Source of the DNA: Simiduia litorea
GTDB taxonomy: Bacteria; Pseudomonadota; Gammaproteobacteria; Pseudomonadales; Cellvibrionaceae
Direction of reading: 5' to 3'
Length of the DNA stretch: 64,000 nucleotides
Assembly (NCBI RefSeq): GCF_042853465.1
Contig: NZ_AP031497.1
Span: 806,001 to 870,000 of the forward strand
Shown here one piece after another: positions 1-8,270 of this stretch (its first letter is position 1; every line of letters begins with the position of its first letter). The notes under the pieces were generated by a model. The model did no database searches. It was not told where the DNA came from and saw only the letters and a program-made list of their open reading frames with translations. A program made the translations under genes and the position numbers.

Positions 1-265
1 ACAGTTAGCGCTGACGCTACTGCACACAAGTAGGGAAATAACTATTTTTGATTTGCTCGATAAAAAGCGTTGTGAGCTCGGTATCGTCAGCCGCTCAACC
101 TATCGCTATTTTCTCGATCATGAAAATATTCTAAATCAATACCATGTCTCGAAAGCGCTACATGATCAGTTCGAAAGACGCGTATTGCTGGCTAAAGTGC
201 AACAGCCTGTATTGCAATTTATAGAGCAGGTGTTGAAGGATTGGCCTGTTGGTGAGGCTCAATAA
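1..265 (+). CDS. 3' end of an unrecognised protein, cut by the left window edge
   Basis: The frame is open from base 2 to the TAA at 263-265 without an upstream stop, so the visible 87 codons are the C-terminal part of a longer gene. An internal TTG at 53 could only give a 70-residue protein and has no clear ribosome binding site. The visible part is charged and mostly helical-looking, with no membrane segment or signal sequence and no family motif that I recognise. It converges on the minus-strand peptidase gene, with a shared hairpin terminator between them. No function is proposed. Confidence 0.55.
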   Translation, partial: QLALTLLHTSREITIFDLLDKKRCELGIVSRSTYRYFLDHENILNQYHVSKALHDQFERRVLLAKVQQPVLQFIEQVLKDWPVGEAQ

Positions 266-310
266 GCGAAATTTATGATGTAGATTGCAATCAATCAGCC
301 CATATTATTA

Positions 311-336
311 ATAGGCCGCCCATAAGGGCGGCCTAT
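311..336. terminator. Bidirectional intrinsic terminator
   Basis: A perfect 11-bp GC-rich stem (311-321 paired with 326-336) closes a 4-base ATAA loop. It lies between two convergent genes, ending at 265 (+) and 342 (-), so it can serve both. The T-tracts are short on either side. Confidence 0.75.
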
Positions 337-341
337 TTACA

Positions 342-2030
342 TTAGAGTCCCAATACAGACTTGCCTTGAACGAAGGTGATATCCACCGGTATGTTTGCCG
401 CGGTTAGCTTGTCTAGTTCGGCCTGCAGGTCTGCACCCATCACGCCTTTCTCTTCTATTAATTTAACCACGCCTTCATAGTCACCGTTGCCTTGCAGTGT
501 GAGCAGTAGGTTGGATAGATCATTAATGGCGACGGTCATCTTGTCAAAGTCAACTCGATAGCGGCCGTCGGCATCGGTGCTGAATGCACCCGCGTCTTTA
601 AAGTAATTAAAGCGCACCATGTTAGCTTTGCCATGGGCAGATGAGGCACCAAAGCGCACCGAACGAAAAATGCCGGCGAGGAAAGTGACATAGTTATCCA
701 TGAGTTCCCCCTGTTCAATTTGGTTTCGCTTGAACAGCTCTGAAATCATGTAAAGGCCGAGTACGTCAGCTTTGCCTTCTTCCATCGATGACGCTGTCTC
801 TTTTAACGCCGTGCGTACCAGACCTTTGTTATTGACGGTGTTTTTAATACCTAAACCGTGGGCTACCTCGTGAAACATGGTGTTGCCGAAGAAAGCATCA
901 AAGGTGATGTGCGACTGCTGATCCTGGGCGATGAGCTGTTGAGCGATGGGCACCAGAATCTTATCGAACTTGGCCTGCATGGCGTTTTTCAACTGAAGAC
1001 GGCGAGTGCCTTTCTCTAGTTGGACTTGCTCGTCGTTGGGTAGATTAATTGCGATAGTCTTAGAGCCAGCATTCGAATGCCCTGCATAATAAATGACGTC
1101 GTAGGCGTTGAGGTCGGCGTCGGTACCGGGTGTTTCTTGTTTGTAGATCTCCGCCACCGGTAAGCCTTGTTGCAGTTCCGGTAAAAAGGCGGCATAGCGA
1201 GACAGTTTCTCGCTCCAGGTTTGATCTTTAATCAACACATACGCCTCGTAGGCGGCGCGATAGCCAAATAGCAGATCTTCATAGGTTTCTATAGCGCCGA
1301 TGACCAGCTCAATAGGGTTGGATTTCATATCCATCCAAGCCATGTCGGAAGGCTGATAGTCGTCGGTTTCTAGAGCTGTTGCACGCATGCCCAAATAGTT
1401 TTTGAACTCAGCGTTGTCTGCCAGTGCCGCCGCTTCACGCAAAAGGTTGGCCGCTTTTTTCAATTGTGGTGCAAATTTTTTACTGTAGGGGGTGATGAGC
1501 AATTGACCTTTTGAGTCTCGCTCCATAACCGAGTAGAGTTCCATGTCGCGCGTGGTTTCGAGCATGATGTTGTTGCTGGTACGCCATTTTTCGTACTCGG
1601 CTTTAGTCATGTCTGCAGGGTAAAAGTTTGCGCCCAGAGGCTTCTCGCCTATGCCTTTTATAAAAGATGTATCGCCGGCAAGCCTATCCCAAGGGCCGTA
1701 GTTAATATCGGCAAAGCGCTGTGTTGCCGAGTCGGGAATTTGATTCAGAAATATCGATTTTTCACCAAAAGCCTGCAGCCAATAAAGTTCATCCATAATG
1801 GCCGCCGCATCGATCAGCAGGGTGAGCATCTTGCGCTGATTTGACGATAAGTGGCTTAAATCACTGGTCAGGGTGAAATCAGCATAAATATCAAAGCGTT
1901 CGGTACTGGTGGCGACCCATGTTGCCTTAGGCTTGCTAGTGTTTTGTTCGGTTTTATCCGGTGACTTGGTGTCACAGGCCGTGAGTGCCAAGGTTGTGGC
2001 TATGGCCGCTGCGAGCAGAGATAGGCGCAT
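342..2030 (-). CDS. M49-like (dipeptidyl-peptidase III family) zinc peptidase lipoprotein
   Basis: Probable zinc metallopeptidase anchored in the envelope. The N-terminus is a lipoprotein signal ending in the lipobox LTAC. Numbered from an upstream ATG at 2042, the zinc site is HEVAH at 391-395, followed 26 residues later by EEGKAD (421-426), the expected arrangement of zinc ligands and third acidic ligand. Overall it resembles the bacterial DPP III-like Zn-hydrolases. Classical M49 enzymes carry a longer HExxxH, so this is a variant branch. I prefer the ATG at 2030 because GAGGA lies 8 bases upstream of it, while the ATG at 2042 has no Shine-Dalgarno sequence. The product is then 562 residues. 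Its substrate is unknown. It follows the prohibitin-like gene on the same strand, but a hairpin separates them. Confidence 0.72.
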   Translation of the reverse strand: MRLSLLAAAIATTLALTACDTKSPDKTEQNTSKPKATWVATSTERFDIYADFTLTSDLSHLSSNQRKMLTLLIDAAAIMDELYWLQAFGEKSIFLNQIPDSATQRFADINYGPWDRLAGDTSFIKGIGEKPLGANFYPADMTKAEYEKWRTSNNIMLETTRDMELYSVMERDSKGQLLITPYSKKFAPQLKKAANLLREAAALADNAEFKNYLGMRATALETDDYQPSDMAWMDMKSNPIELVIGAIETYEDLLFGYRAAYEAYVLIKDQTWSEKLSRYAAFLPELQQGLPVAEIYKQETPGTDADLNAYDVIYYAGHSNAGSKTIAINLPNDEQVQLEKGTRRLQLKNAMQAKFDKILVPIAQQLIAQDQQSHITFDAFFGNTMFHEVAHGLGIKNTVNNKGLVRTALKETASSMEEGKADVLGLYMISELFKRNQIEQGELMDNYVTFLAGIFRSVRFGASSAHGKANMVRFNYFKDAGAFSTDADGRYRVDFDKMTVAINDLSNLLLTLQGNGDYEGVVKLIEEKGVMGADLQAELDKLTAANIPVDITFVQGKSVLGL

Positions 2031-2202
2031 GGTGATCCTCATTTTTAGTGTTAGGTAAAGCTTATACCTTGGTAGGTACTAAGCGTATGGAATCGAGACT
2101 GCATTATTGTTGTGTGTTGCGTCCGTGAAGCTGTATAGACGAACTTACAGCCTATTTCCTGAACGCGGAGTGAGACGGTATGGCTGTAGACGGGATAGTA
2201 AG

Positions 2203-2248
2203 CATTCGATCACCGCAGCTAGCGCCGTGATCGAATGGGTGTTTTTTT
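2203..2248. terminator. Strong hairpin with T-run on the plus strand
   Basis: An 11-bp perfect stem (2203-2213 with 2227-2237) is followed on the plus strand by a short spacer and seven Ts at 2242-2248. Both flanking genes are on the minus strand, so the T-run faces the opposite way to their transcription. It directly abuts the stop codon of the prohibitin-like gene (2247-2249) and may still end that transcript, or stop antisense transcription. Confidence 0.6.
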
Positions 2249-3140
2249 AAGGTTTGCTATTCATGTTCATGAGTAGGCTCTGGCCTTCGCCTAAAACTGT
2301 CTGCGGTAATTTACCATCCCAGTTTTGCGCCTTGGTGAGCTCAACGATAAGCGGGTTGTTTTTCAGTGCTTCGGCTTTGGCGCGAATGGCATCGGCCTCC
2401 GCTAGGCCTTTCATGCGAATGGACTCAGCTTGGGCTTCGGCTTCGGCTTTAATTTTGTACGCTTCACCATCCGCGATAGCTTTGGCTGAGTCGCGTGATG
2501 CCTCCGCGGTATTCACGTCTCGCTGTGCTTCTAGTTTCTGCCTGGCCAATTTGTGTTGTTCGGCATCGGCTAAATTTTTCTCAGTTTGTTTGGTTTGTAT
2601 CGATATCAAATATTGCGCGGGCAAAATGATGTTTTCGATTTGTACTGAGTCAATTTTTACTGGGTATCCATCAAGGTCTTTAGTGAGCGCGGCTTCTATC
2701 TCGGTCACCGCACGACTGCGGTCTTGGATCAGCTGCTCGGCGGTATAGTGTGGCAGCACATCTTTAGTTGCGGCTCTAAATCGTGGATCGAGAATACGCG
2801 ATTCGAATTGGTCTAGACCGCCATATTTTTTATACAGGTCCAGAGCGCTATCGCGGTGTACTGTCCAGTTGAGCGATACCTCGGCGGTCAATGGCATTTG
2901 CTCTTTCGAAGAGCTTGGCATCTGTTCAACATTTTTGCGCGTGCGAATTTCGATTTCTTCTACTGTGTCGACAAAGGGTACCTTGGCGTGTAAACCTGGG
3001 CTGGTTTGCTCTTTGGCCTCCGAAAAACGCTTAACGATACCGACGTGGCCTTCTTCCACGGTATAGCAACTGGACATACCAAATACGCAGAGTACAAGCA
3101 CTGAAACGAGCGCAATAATTTGACCTTTACTGATAGACAT
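2247..3140 (-). CDS. SPFH/prohibitin family membrane protein
   Basis: Single-pass membrane protein of the prohibitin/HflC class (297 residues). One hydrophobic segment at about residues 8-25 is followed by an SPFH domain (about 27-200) containing the typical stretch EEGHVGIVKRF and IENIILP. A long Ala/Glu/Lys-rich coiled coil follows (about 180-265). Such proteins assemble into large membrane rings that act as scaffolds and often modulate the FtsH protease. The ATG at 3140 has AGGA about 10 bases upstream. No FtsH or NfeD partner gene is adjacent, so the target is not indicated by context. Confidence 0.85.
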   Translation of the reverse strand: MSISKGQIIALVSVLVLCVFGMSSCYTVEEGHVGIVKRFSEAKEQTSPGLHAKVPFVDTVEEIEIRTRKNVEQMPSSSKEQMPLTAEVSLNWTVHRDSALDLYKKYGGLDQFESRILDPRFRAATKDVLPHYTAEQLIQDRSRAVTEIEAALTKDLDGYPVKIDSVQIENIILPAQYLISIQTKQTEKNLADAEQHKLARQKLEAQRDVNTAEASRDSAKAIADGEAYKIKAEAEAQAESIRMKGLAEADAIRAKAEALKNNPLIVELTKAQNWDGKLPQTVLGEGQSLLMNMNSKP

Positions 3141-3295
3141 TACCTAACTTCCTAGTGGGTGTTAATTCCTTGGAGCCAATCGGCTAGAACGCCTGATGGG
3201 TGAGTATTCAATAGCGGGTAGGATAATATCATAGCGCCGCGATCGGGCGCTCGGTTTGGTGTTACAGCGATTACGCCCTAGGTGGCAGGTGGGGA

Positions 3296-3616
3296 TTAAT
3301 CTGGCGCGCCCTGATGGTCGCGCGCGTCGCGTTCAGCCTTTTTCACAATAGCCTGCTCCAAATCAATACCGGTGCGATTGGCCAATGCCATAAGGTAGAA
3401 AAAGGTCTCGGCAATTTCATTTTCGATAGTTTCACGGCTTTTGGGAATGCGCCCTAAAGAAATGGATTCTTCCTCGGTGATCCACTGGTAGTGCTGCAAT
3501 ACTTTCGCAGCGCTTACCGTGAGGGCAGAGGCAAGATTCTTGGGTGTGTGAAAAACCTGCCAGTCGTTGTCTTCACAGAGATCGTTGTACTGCTGCAGTA
3601 TCTGTTTTAAGTCCAT
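3296..3616 (-). CDS. MazG-like nucleotide pyrophosphohydrolase
   Basis: Small all-alpha NTP pyrophosphohydrolase of the MazG/RS21-C6 type (106 residues). Such enzymes hydrolyse (d)NTPs to monophosphates and pyrophosphate and so clean the nucleotide pool. The conserved acidic helix is visible as ENEIAETFFYLMALA around residues 65-79; the usual Asp of the second motif is Glu here. The following GIDLEQAI..K.E.N/D pattern is typical of the family. The ATG at 3616 is preceded by GAGG at a good distance. It stands alone between the prohibitin-like gene and the divergent hybrid kinase. Confidence 0.8.
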   Translation of the reverse strand: MDLKQILQQYNDLCEDNDWQVFHTPKNLASALTVSAAKVLQHYQWITEEESISLGRIPKSRETIENEIAETFFYLMALANRTGIDLEQAIVKKAERDARDHQGAPD

Positions 3617-3808
3617 GATAAGCCTCGGTTGTCTTGATGTCAGATTTAAGCTGTCTAAGCGACTCGGCGTCTATGATCGGTACAGTAGCTTGTGGCCAAT
3701 ATCTCTGCAAGCCTGATGTTTGGTTGTGCGGAGCGGTAGGTGGCCGGTACTCCCTACATTAACTAAACGGCTTGCGTCGGGTAATCTGTCGGCGAACAGC
3801 GTAGATCT

Positions 3809-6800
3809 TTGCTTAAATTACAGATTATCAACATTACCGTAGATGGATGTGCAAATTTGAAGCCGTGGCGAAAACTTATAGGTGGCGCTAGCCGTTTGCA
3901 TCCTTGGCTTTTGTGTCTGTCTTGCATCGCGTTGTTATTGATCCAGCGCTATCTTTCGCTTCCCCAGTCTGTTTGGTTGCCGCTGGTGAGTGGTTTGCTG
4001 ATCTTTTGTGCATATCTCTGGGCCCGCGATATCAAGCAGGCGCAAGCTGAATGCGCTTACCTAAAGGCGGGTTGCAGTGCTCCCAGCACGGGTGACAGGG
4101 CTCAGGCTCAGCGCAATGCCATTGCTAGCCTCGCCGCCGATGACGATTATGCCTCCGGTGACATTCAACGCGTAAGCCGGCGGCTAACAAAAATTTTGTC
4201 TGAGGTTATACAGGTGGAGCGAGCTAGCATCTGGTTGTTTTCATCGACTGGCGAGCACTTTGATTGCATTGCGCTCTTCGATGCGGGTGTTACACAAGAA
4301 ACTGCCGGTGTACGGTTGGTTGTGCGGTCTTTCCCTCGTTATTTTGATGCGCTCAAAAAAGACAGTCGGATATATGCCAATGACGCTGAAAATGATCTGC
4401 GCACCAGTGAATTTTCCGAAATCTATCTAAAGCCACTGAATATTTCCGCGATGCTGGATGCGGGTATCGTTGTTGATGGTAAATTAGCTGGCGTTATTTG
4501 TTTGGAGCATCGCCACGGCATAAGACAGTGGCAGCCGGACGAGGAAGCCTTTGCTAGTTTGGTGGCGACACTGGTGGCACAAAAATTAGTTGCAGTGGAT
4601 AAGCTCCAGGCGCTCAATGATTTAGCGTTAACCAATCAGCGTTTGAAACATGTTTTAGATGCGGCGTCAGAAATATCTGTTATCGCAACCGATGCACAAG
4701 GCCTTATTACCTTATTCAATAGAGGCGCTGAGAATCTATTGGGTTACAGCGCTGATGAAATGTTGTTTAAGCAAACACCTGCCATTATACATCTTGAATC
4801 TGAAGTGATAGAGCATGGTAGAGAGCTGTCAGCTGAATTGGACGAAGTAATTGAAGGGTTTGAAGTTTTTGTCGTGAAGGCGCGCCGCGGTGGTTATGAA
4901 GAACGCGAGTGGACCTATGTGCGCAAAGACGGCAGCCACGTACCGGTACTCTTAACGGTTACTGCTATTCGCGATGATGCCAATAACATTGTAGGGTTGC
5001 TGGGTGTGGCCTCCGATATGACCGAAAGGCGCCGGCATCAATTGGCGCTGGAGCGGCACAACCGCGATTTAGCCATTGCCAATGAGCAGGCCAAACAGCT
5101 TATTAGAGAAGCGGATCTAGCTAACCAGGCTAAAAGTGAGTTTTTAGCCAGTATGAGTCATGAAATTAGAACACCGATGAATGGCGTTTTGGGTATGTTG
5201 CATCTCATTGGTCGCGAACCCCTAAAGCCTTCTCAGCAACATTATTTAGATCTAGCAAGCTCCAGTGCCCGATCGCTGTTAAGTGTGATTAATGATATTT
5301 TAGATTTCTCAAAAATTGATGCTAAAAAGCTTAATCTAGAAATTTTAGAATTTGATTTGATTGCGCTGCTCAGTGATATTGCTAAATCAATGGCCATTCG
5401 GGCTCAGGAACACGGCGTGTCTTTGGTGCTGGATTTATCCGATATTAGGCTTGAACAGGTAAAAGGTGACCCGCATCGGTTACGGCAAATCATCACTAAC
5501 TTATTGGGTAATGCCGTAAAATTCACCGAGCAAGGTGAGATATTATTGCGGGCAAAGCTCTGTGAAAAATCAGGCAGTTATTGGTTGTCGGTGTCGGTTA
5601 TTGATTCCGGTATCGGTGTGCCGGAGGATAAGCTTTCAGCATTGTTTTCGCCTTTTTATCAAGCCGATTCATCGAATACTCGGCGATTTGGCGGTACCGG
5701 TTTGGGGTTAGTTATCAGTAAGCAGTTAGTTGAGCTTATGGGCGGCAGTATTGGTGCTGAGAGTAAAGTCGGCGAGGGCAGCCATTTCTTTTTCACCTTG
5801 CCACTTGTGCCTATTTCGCCTCCGTCATCAATAGAGGAGGATGAAACCTCGAGTCAGGTCTTACTCATTGATCAGAGTCCATCTAGCCGTGCGGCTGTGT
5901 TAGCGGAACTCATGATGTTGGGTTGTCGAGTAAGCGTTGCAGAGTCAATCACGGATGCCTTGAAAAGATATCCCAGTCAAACTTTCTCGTTGTTATTGGT
6001 TGATGAGTCACTTTGCGGCGATGTCCATAATTTACCTAACAGAAAAGATTTGCGCGTTTATATCCTTACCGATATGGGGCATCACGGCGATATTCCGGCC
6101 TTCAGTGCGGGTTATATTCACCGACCCGTATCGCGCAACGATTTACGTCATGCGCTAGGCATTGATGTTGGTAACAGGCGAATACTTATTACTGCTGGCG
6201 GCGAGCGATTAAACGAGCCGAAAATTGAATGTAAGGCCCGAGTATTGTTGGTGGAAGATAATGTTATTAATCAGCAGGTGGCCTTGGGCTTGCTTTCAGA
6301 TTTGGGATTAACAGTTACCTTTGCTAAAGATGGTATTGAGGCCTTAGCGCTAATAGAGAAGTCTAGCGTACCTTTTGATTTGATATTGATGGATTGTCAA
6401 ATGCCGCGTATGGACGGTTTTCAGGCTACGCGAAAAATTCGTGAATTAGCGGCCCCTGCAAATCAGGTTCCGATTATCGCAATGACCGCTAACGCTATGT
6501 CCGGTGACCGAGAATATTGCATAGTTTCTGGAATGAACGATTATATTGCCAAGCCCATAGAACCTGATTTGTTGGCGGATAGGCTATCTTATTGGCTCAC
6601 TCAACAGACTGTTAGAGATACCATACAACCTCTGAAGCTAGCCGCTAAGCGCAAAGGGCAGGAAACGGAGTTTACCGAATCGAATCAATCCATAGCGGAG
6701 ACGTCTAGCGGCGCGAGTGCGGTGTGGAACATTAATGCAGCTTTGCGTCGCGTGCGCGGTAAACGCGAGCGGTTAGTAATGCTTATTTCGCTTTTTCAGC

Positions 6801-7078
6801 AAGATATGCCAGCGCGAATGACCGCTATTCAATCAGCCCTAAAGCAGCTTGAATTTGATGAAGTGGCTCGATTGGCGCATCAAGTGAAAGGTGTTGCAGG
6901 GAACCTGAGCGCTGAACTGCTTGCACACATCGCAGCCGAGCTGGAGTCACACAGCAAGATGGAGAGGGTATCTGAAGCTGTCATTTGCACGCTAGTTGGC
7001 GATTTAGAAAGGTGCTTTGAGCAGATAATGGTTGAATTTGATCGTTATGTTCAAGGGTTTCAGAGCGGAGTGGAATGA
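3809..7078 (+). CDS. Hybrid sensor histidine kinase (GAF-PAS-HisKA-HATPase-REC-REC-Hpt)
   Basis: Membrane-bound tripartite phosphorelay kinase of about 1,089 residues. Order: two hydrophobic segments (about 31-48 and 55-71), GAF domain (about 110-267), PAS (about 277-405), HisKA with phospho-acceptor His451 in SHEIRTPMNG, HATPase (about 553-665; N box near DPHRLRQ, G1 DSGIG, G2 GGTGLGL), a weakly conserved receiver-like region (about 684-790), an intact receiver with Asp862 in LMDCQMPRMDG, and an Hpt domain with His1024 in AHQVKG. The architecture resembles BarA/EvgS-type phosphorelays. No response regulator with an output domain is adjacent, so the partner lies elsewhere. No ATG occurs near the N-terminus. 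The frame opens at TTG 3809; TTG 3857, with GGA about 8 bases upstream, is an alternative start. Confidence 0.88.
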   Translation: MLKLQIINITVDGCANLKPWRKLIGGASRLHPWLLCLSCIALLLIQRYLSLPQSVWLPLVSGLLIFCAYLWARDIKQAQAECAYLKAGCSAPSTGDRAQAQRNAIASLAADDDYASGDIQRVSRRLTKILSEVIQVERASIWLFSSTGEHFDCIALFDAGVTQETAGVRLVVRSFPRYFDALKKDSRIYANDAENDLRTSEFSEIYLKPLNISAMLDAGIVVDGKLAGVICLEHRHGIRQWQPDEEAFASLVATLVAQKLVAVDKLQALNDLALTNQRLKHVLDAASEISVIATDAQGLITLFNRGAENLLGYSADEMLFKQTPAIIHLESEVIEHGRELSAELDEVIEGFEVFVVKARRGGYEEREWTYVRKDGSHVPVLLTVTAIRDDANNIVGLLGVASDMTERRRHQLALERHNRDLAIANEQAKQLIREADLANQAKSEFLASMSHEIRTPMNGVLGMLHLIGREPLKPSQQHYLDLASSSARSLLSVINDILDFSKIDAKKLNLEILEFDLIALLSDIAKSMAIRAQEHGVSLVLDLSDIRLEQVKGDPHRLRQIITNLLGNAVKFTEQGEILLRAKLCEKSGSYWLSVSVIDSGIGVPEDKLSALFSPFYQADSSNTRRFGGTGLGLVISKQLVELMGGSIGAESKVGEGSHFFFTLPLVPISPPSSIEEDETSSQVLLIDQSPSSRAAVLAELMMLGCRVSVAESITDALKRYPSQTFSLLLVDESLCGDVHNLPNRKDLRVYILTDMGHHGDIPAFSAGYIHRPVSRNDLRHALGIDVGNRRILITAGGERLNEPKIECKARVLLVEDNVINQQVALGLLSDLGLTVTFAKDGIEALALIEKSSVPFDLILMDCQMPRMDGFQATRKIRELAAPANQVPIIAMTANAMSGDREYCIVSGMNDYIAKPIEPDLLADRLSYWLTQQTVRDTIQPLKLAAKRKGQETEFTESNQSIAETSSGASAVWNINAALRRVRGKRERLVMLISLFQQDMPARMTAIQSALKQLEFDEVARLAHQVKGVAGNLSAELLAHIAAELESHSKMERVSEAVICTLVGDLERCFEQIMVEFDRYVQGFQSGVE

Positions 7079-7093
7079 AAAGCGTTACTAAAA

Positions 7094-7121
7094 TTAAAGG
7101 CTCCTAAAAAGGAGCCTTTAA
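7094..7121. terminator. Bidirectional intrinsic terminator
   Basis: A perfect 11-bp stem (7094-7104 with 7111-7121), AAAGGCTCC core, with a loop of A residues. It lies between the convergent hybrid kinase (ends 7078) and the small secreted protein gene (ends 7132). Confidence 0.8.
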
Positions 7122-7131
7122 CTGAACCGGG

Positions 7132-7425
7132 TTAGGCCTTAGCCATGCGCTCTTTGTAGGCGCGTACGGCATTATTGAAAGTATCGGCAACTTTTTCCAT
7201 CTCTTCAATCATCGCGTTGTGGCGCGAGGCGCTGCCTTTTACGCAGTCAATGTATCCGTTGGCTGCATCTAGGTAGGTTTTAACGTCGTTTTTCGCTTTG
7301 ATCATTTGCGCAGTCACGGCGTTGGCGGGATCTGGAAGCTCGGGTGCCGTTGGTTTATCGCAAGCCGCCAAAGCGCTGGCAGATAGTGCAAAAAAAGTTA
7401 CGAACGCAGCAAGAAATTTAGTCAC
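7132..7425 (-). CDS. Small secreted protein of unknown function
   Basis: A 97-residue protein with a clear Sec signal peptide (hydrophobic core to about residue 20, cleavage likely after ALA). Two cysteines remain in the mature part (near residues 22 and 61) and could form a disulphide. The rest is mostly helical and rich in Ala, Asp, Lys and Met. The start is GTG at 7425, supported by GGAG nine bases upstream. I do not recognise the family. It shares an intergenic region of 241 bases with the divergent secreted-protein gene at 7667. Confidence 0.65.
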   Translation of the reverse strand: MTKFLAAFVTFFALSASALAACDKPTAPELPDPANAVTAQMIKAKNDVKTYLDAANGYIDCVKGSASRHNAMIEEMEKVADTFNNAVRAYKERMAKA

Positions 7426-7563
7426 AGAACATCTCCAATAAAAATCAATGACCGACAGGTCTCGAATACGCGGGCACTATAGCGACCGGTTTCTTTGGCT
7501 GCCAATACCGATTTAGAATGGTTTTTGGGTTATCTATGCTTGCATGCAAATCGTTATGCCGTT

Positions 7564-7583
7564 TTGATTGGTAAAAATCAATC
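7564..7583. promoter_or_regulatory. Inverted repeat between divergent secreted-protein genes
   Basis: GATTG at 7566-7570 is mirrored by CAATC at 7579-7583 with an 8-base AT-rich centre. It sits in the divergent region between the genes starting at 7425 (-) and 7667 (+), so it could be an operator. The spacing does not fit an FNR site. Regulator unknown. Confidence 0.25.
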
Positions 7584-7666
7584 TATATAGGCTGGCGTCT
7601 GGCTTAACAGCTAGGCTAGCTATATTATTGACGCTTGTTACTGATGAGTGGTGCTGAGGAATAGTT

Positions 7667-8173
7667 ATGCGCTTAGTTGTTGGATTGGTGGGTATTTTAG
7701 GTGTTACGGGTGTTTTTGCGGATTGCTCGTCGGAACTTGGGGATGCTAAGCGGTTGTCTTGTTTTGATAAGCTTGCCCAATGCCTAAGTGTGGGTCAAGC
7801 CGATCAGCGTTTGGCTTGTTATCAGCAGGGTGGTCCAAGGCAAACCGAGACGATTGCCAATGTTTCACCTACGGGAGCGCCAGAATTTGATGCAACTGCG
7901 GCAGTAGAAGCGGCCTTCCCGGCGCCTCGGACTCGAGATGCAGAGGAAGAAGAAACGCCAGAAATTCACTCGTCGATTGTGGCATTGCAGAAAGATGGAC
8001 GAGGCTACTTTTATCTTACGCTAGCCAATGGTCATGTGTGGCGGGAAAAAGAAAATGTGCGCAACCGCTATAAAGAAGGAGACTTAGTTGTTATCAGCAA
8101 AGGAGCACTGGGCTCTAATCAGCTGCGACTCGTTGATAAGGGCCGTATGGTCAGAGTCGAGCGCTATAAATAG
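7667..8173 (+). CDS. Secreted protein with paired Cys-containing repeats, unknown function
   Basis: A 168-residue exported protein with a signal peptide of about 18 residues (cleavage after VFA). The mature N-terminus holds related Cys-bearing segments (LSCFDKL, then LACYQQ), a pattern seen in many short proteobacterial periplasmic proteins of unknown role. A low-complexity acidic linker (about 85-105) leads to a beta-rich C-terminal module (about 105-165) containing GHVWREKENVR and a KGALGSNQLRLVD segment, likely an SH3-like or OB-like barrel. The ATG has a strong GAGGA site. It lies upstream of purC, separated by 97 bases, with no evident functional link. Confidence 0.65.
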   Translation: MRLVVGLVGILGVTGVFADCSSELGDAKRLSCFDKLAQCLSVGQADQRLACYQQGGPRQTETIANVSPTGAPEFDATAAVEAAFPAPRTRDAEEEETPEIHSSIVALQKDGRGYFYLTLANGHVWREKENVRNRYKEGDLVVISKGALGSNQLRLVDKGRMVRVERYK

Positions 8174-8270
8174 ACCCGTGCAGCCTGTCCTTGCTATCTG
8201 TTAAAATCTTGCCTTTTCACGGTTCGAAGCTCGCTTTGGGCCGGCTCCTTTTGCCTTAGGAATAGCTCCA

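Noticed and set aside
7564..7583. FNR box between the divergent secreted-protein genes
   Set aside because: TTGAT and ATCAA halves occur, but the gap is eight bases, not four.
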